NCBI GenBank assembly: GCA_963665075.1
Contig: OY762063.1
Coordinates: 1,984,001-2,048,000, forward strand
DNA length: 64,000 nucleotides
Origin: JAPULR01 sp963665075
Lineage (GTDB): Bacteria > Chloroflexota > Dehalococcoidia > Lucifugimonadales > GCA-2712585
Reading direction: 5' to 3'
Positions 61,627-64,000 of the stretch are shown here, one piece after another. The position numbers and the translations under genes were made by a program. Within the stretch, counting starts at the first letter, position 1, and the number at the start of each line of letters is the position of its first letter. The notes beneath the pieces were generated by a model, which had not been told where the DNA came from, ran no database searches, and saw nothing but the letters and a program-made list of their open reading frames with translations.

Positions 61627-62393
61627 GTCCCCTCCAATCCTCAATTTACATAATAGCCATCCCGCCCCCCTCGCCGCTCATCCTGAGCCTACCCCCTCCC
61701 GCTCACCCTGAGCCTGTCGAAGGGTCGAGCGTCGCCCCCTCCGTCATCCCCGCCACCCCCACCGTCATTCCCGCCCCCTATATTCGTCATTCCCGCGTAG
61801 GCGGGAATCCATCCCCTCTCCCCTGAGCTCACCCTGAGCTTGTCGAAGGACGAAGGGCCGAGCGCGGCCCCACCGTCATCCCCGCCACCCCCACCGTCAT
61901 TCCCGCCCCCTATATTCGTCATTCCCGCGTAGGCGGGAATCCATCCCCCCTCCCCTGAGCTCATCCTGAGCTTGTCGAAGGACGAAGGGCCGAGCGTCGC
62001 CCCCTCCGTCATCCCCGCCACCCCCACCGTCATCCCCGCCACCCCCTTCGTCATTCCCGCGAAGGCGGGAATCCATCCCCCCACACCTTGACTCATACCC
62101 TCCACTCAGCCTGATTCATCCCCCCTCTCCCCTGAGCTCATCCTGAGCTTGTCGAAGGACGAAGGGTCGAGCGGGGGAATCCCTCTTCCTTCTTCCCCCT
62201 TGACGGAGACCTCTGCATAACCGCCCTCGGCTCTTCTCCCTTCCCCCTTGACGGGGGAAGGTTAGAGCCTGCCCCGTGCTTGATACGGGGATAGGGGTCT
62301 CTCCCCCATCGAGAACTCGCCCGTCATTTTCGGATTCATGCTAGCATTGCCGCATCAGCCGGTCAACTTGAAATACAAGGAAGGTATCTGTCA
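61627..62393. repeat. repeat-rich intergenic region with 132-base tandem units
   Basis: No gene is seen. A unit with CCACCCCCACCGTCATTCCC, CCTATATTCGTCATTCCCGC, GTAGGCGGGAATCCATCCC and GAGCTTGTCGAAGGACGAAG occurs twice with a 132-base period (marker at 61761 and 61893), and a partial third copy follows. At about 62204-62226 there is a lone left end of the MITE-like family (GGAGACCTCTGCATAACCG), without a matching right end. Confidence 0.7.
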
Positions 62394-63050
62394 ATGCCAA
62401 ACGCCGATGAACAACAAAACCTCGTCCAATGGGTCTACGCCGCCCGCAACAACCAGGAATTGGAAGAACGCTACAACAGCTGGGCCAAAAACTACGACGA
62501 AGACCTCAACAACGACTTCGGCTGGCTCGGCCCCGCCCTCGCCCTTGAAGCCTGCCAGCAATACATCCCGAAAGACGCCCGAATCCTCGACGCCGGCGCC
62601 GGAACCGGACTGGTAGGCAAAATGCTGCACGACGCCGGATACCGCAACCTCACCGCCATCGACATGTCCCCCGGAATGCTGCAAGAAGCCCGCTCCAAAG
62701 GCGTCTATCGAAACCTCCACCGCATGGTTCTCGGAGAAAAGTTGGACTTCCCCGACAACTCCTTCGACGCCGTCCTCAGCATCGGCGTCCTCACCCTCGG
62801 CCACGCCCCCGCCCGCTCCCTCTACGAAATGGCCCGCGTCGCCAAACCCAATGGCTTTGTCATCTTCACCCTCCGCCCCGACCTCTACGAAACCGCCGGC
62901 TTCCGCGAAGTCCGCGAAGAACTGGAAGCCGCCGGCCTCTGGCAACTCATGAAGACAAGCGACCCCCTCCATGCCCTCCCCAAAGGCGAACCCGACGTCC
63001 TCCACCAACTCTGGGTCTTCCAAGCCACCGCCGCGCAGACTTTTTCATAA
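62394..63050 (+). CDS. SAM-dependent methyltransferase
   Basis: The 218-residue class I methyltransferase has motif I ARILDAGAGTGLVGKML near residue 63, an acidic loop NLTAIDMSPGMLQEAR (motif II) and FDAVLSIGVLTLGHAP (motif IV region). The N-terminal ERYNSWAKNYDEDL is typical of the Williams-Beuren-type/UbiE-like group. ATG 62394 follows AAGG. Small-molecule substrate unknown. Confidence 0.85.
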   Translation: MPNADEQQNLVQWVYAARNNQELEERYNSWAKNYDEDLNNDFGWLGPALALEACQQYIPKDARILDAGAGTGLVGKMLHDAGYRNLTAIDMSPGMLQEARSKGVYRNLHRMVLGEKLDFPDNSFDAVLSIGVLTLGHAPARSLYEMARVAKPNGFVIFTLRPDLYETAGFREVREELEAAGLWQLMKTSDPLHALPKGEPDVLHQLWVFQATAAQTFS

Positions 63051-63083
63051 CCCTCCCAACAGTGCCGATATGCCTCTTCCCCC

Positions 63084-63220
63084 TTGACGGAGACCATTGC
63101 ATAACCCTTTCATGTGCTCCCAAAAACCTCTTCCCCCTTGACGGGGGAAGATTGAGATGGGGGTGATTAGGTTGGAGTGGATGACGCATTTGGCAGTTGC
63201 CCAAAGGTCTCTGTGACAGG
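63084..63220. mobile_element. MITE-like element, copy d
   Basis: Left end TTGACGGAGACCATTGCATAA, right end GGCAGTTGCCCAAAGGTCTC followed by TGTGACAGG. The interior has CTTCCCCCTTGACGGGGGAAG and GAGATGGGGGTGATTAGG. Total 137 bases. Confidence 0.55.
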
Positions 63221-63308
63221 AGATTGAACGATTGCCGAACTTATGGGAATTGGTTGGAACGGCGCATCGATGGTATCATTGAATCACCCTTCGCATGGAG
63301 GCGCCGCG

Positions 63309-63587
63309 ATGGTTAGAGTTGCAGTGCTGAAGATGGATGATGATTTGTACAATCGACTACGTGCACGGTCAAAAATGAACGGAGGCTCTGTCGAAGAGGA
63401 AGCCTGCCACATTCTGCAGGATGTACTTAAAGAAGATCCTCCACCCCCGCCCGAAAAACCCATGACCGGAAAGGAATTCGTGGATTCGATTCGCGCCCGA
63501 TTCGCTCCCCTTGGCGGCGTTGAGTTGGAAATTCCTCCCCGCACAGCTATCGAATGTCCCCACTGCTCTCCCAAGTCCCCTAAATGA
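63309..63587 (+). CDS. FitA-like antitoxin (ribbon-helix-helix)
   Basis: The 92-residue protein starts at ATG 63309, 9 bases after GGAGG. The N-terminal VRVAVLKMDDDLYNRLRARS is a ribbon-helix-helix strand and first helix; MNGGSVEEEACHILQDVLKE completes the FitA-type fold. The proline-rich tail would wrap the toxin. Its stop overlaps the toxin start (ATGA), and the pair would bind its own promoter. Confidence 0.82.
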   Translation: MVRVAVLKMDDDLYNRLRARSKMNGGSVEEEACHILQDVLKEDPPPPPEKPMTGKEFVDSIRARFAPLGGVELEIPPRTAIECPHCSPKSPK

Positions 63588-64000
63588 TCATTTTGGACAC
63601 CAACGTTGTCTCTGAGCTGATGCTCCCGAATCCTAACCCCATAGTTTTCGATTGGTTTTACAATCAGGATCCATCAAGTTTGTATACCACGTCCGTCACC
63701 GAAGCTGAATTGCGGCGCGATGCTGCTATCCTTCCAGCGGGCAGACGAAAGAATAAACATATTGAAGCTATCGAATCTACTCTGCGCGAGAGATTTGGAT
63801 GTCGCATTCTCTCCTTTGATAGTGCTGCCGCCCATGCCTACGCCGCCATAGGCGCCGCTCGCCGCGCCGCTGGCCTTTCCGTCGCCGTCGCCGACTGCAT
63901 GATTGCCGCCATCGCCCGCAGCCACGGCGCGTCCATCGCCACAAGAGACGCACACGACTTCAAAGCCAGCGGCGTCCCCCTCATCAACCCCTGGTCCCAC
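63584..64000 (+). CDS. PIN-domain toxin, FitB/VapC type (runs to the window end)
   Basis: The frame starts at ATG 63584, overlapping the antitoxin stop, and is open to the last base, giving 139 residues. PIN hallmarks are the N-terminal IILDTNVVSELM (Asp5), TEAELR near residue 44, and VADCMIAAIARSHGASIATRDAHDF with two more acidic residues near 106 and 124. It would be a magnesium-dependent ribonuclease. At 139 residues it is about full length for FitB; the stop lies just outside the window. Confidence 0.85.
   Translation, partial: MIILDTNVVSELMLPNPNPIVFDWFYNQDPSSLYTTSVTEAELRRDAAILPAGRRKNKHIEAIESTLRERFGCRILSFDSAAAHAYAAIGAARRAAGLSVAVADCMIAAIARSHGASIATRDAHDFKASGVPLINPWSH

Noticed and set aside
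1..64000. tRNA, rRNA, riboswitch or T-box elements
   Set aside because: I scanned the intergenic stretches by eye and saw no cloverleaf with a TTCGA-type T-loop, no rRNA-like sequence and no convincing riboswitch. A covariance-model search would be decisive.
1..64000. Prophage or integrated plasmid
   Set aside because: No integrase, terminase, replication or conjugation gene is present, and the repeat content is similar from end to end.

Overview
The window looks like a high-GC, free-living aerobic bacterium of the Chloroflexota, most likely a Dehalococcoidia or SAR202-type lineage. That placement is inference. It rests on the gene content (caa3-type oxidase genes, GuaB3, an LprG-like lipoprotein next to an MFS pump, SpeD next to agmatinase, an NHL/thioredoxin protein, amidohydrolases) and on the very dense extragenic palindromic repeats. 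No rRNA, tRNA, CRISPR array, prophage or full-length insertion sequence is visible.

Layout. 1-2.2 kb: end of a zinc-ribbon gene, then the two 3-oxoacid CoA-transferase subunit genes with a Fic/Doc toxin and a small antitoxin-like gene between them. 2.4-3.9 kb: an NHLRC2-like thioredoxin/NHL protein whose redox motif carries an in-frame TGA, so it is probably a selenoprotein. 4-6.4 kb: a minus-strand operon encoding the two halves of the D-glutamate cyclase architecture (DUF1445 and DUF4392) as separate proteins. 6.5-14.6 kb: small membrane/coiled-coil paralogues, a GIY-YIG gene with a nonsense codon, a 1258-residue secreted protein, a META-domain protein. 14.6-18.4 kb: cysteine desulfurase, a site-2 protease with CBS domains, agmatinase and SpeD. 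18.6-24.5 kb: a GldA/F/G-like ABC system with a DUF4340 protein, then CinA. 24.5-27.6 kb: retropepsin-like protease with a DUF5678 protein, cytidylate-kinase-like protein, carboxylesterase, metallo-beta-lactamase-fold hydrolase.

27.8-34.4 kb is the most unusual stretch. Four paralogous lipoprotein genes stand in tandem, each with its own copy of nearly the same promoter and leader. Three of the units are followed by short reading frames related to one another. The array ends in a 1011-residue trypsin-like protease that carries the same N-terminal domain, PKD-like domains and three near-identical FN3 repeats. A strong terminator closes it.

34.5-40.7 kb: cytochrome c oxidase subunits II, I, III and IV (II and IV each fused to cytochrome c) and heme A synthase. 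40.7-44.2 kb (minus strand): HtrA-like protease, a small unknown protein, and the infC-rpmI-rplT operon, where infC evidently starts at ATC. 44.6-49.5 kb: GuaB3, a beta-propeller lipoprotein, and the LprG-like lipoprotein with an MFS exporter. 49.8-55.1 kb: VOC protein, threonyl-tRNA synthetase, a possible toxin with a triple-repeat partner, amidohydrolase. 55.6-59.2 kb: a HEPN-like protein followed by a nuclease-methyltransferase of type ISP/IIG character. 59.6-64 kb: fumarylacetoacetase/hydratase-family enzyme, aminotransferase, methyltransferase and a FitAB-type toxin-antitoxin pair cut by the window end.

Two themes recur. Intergenic DNA is saturated with several palindromic repeat families, including a MITE-like element with matched inverted ends. 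Three genes (infC and two membrane/coiled-coil paralogues) appear to start at ATC behind a strong ribosome binding site.
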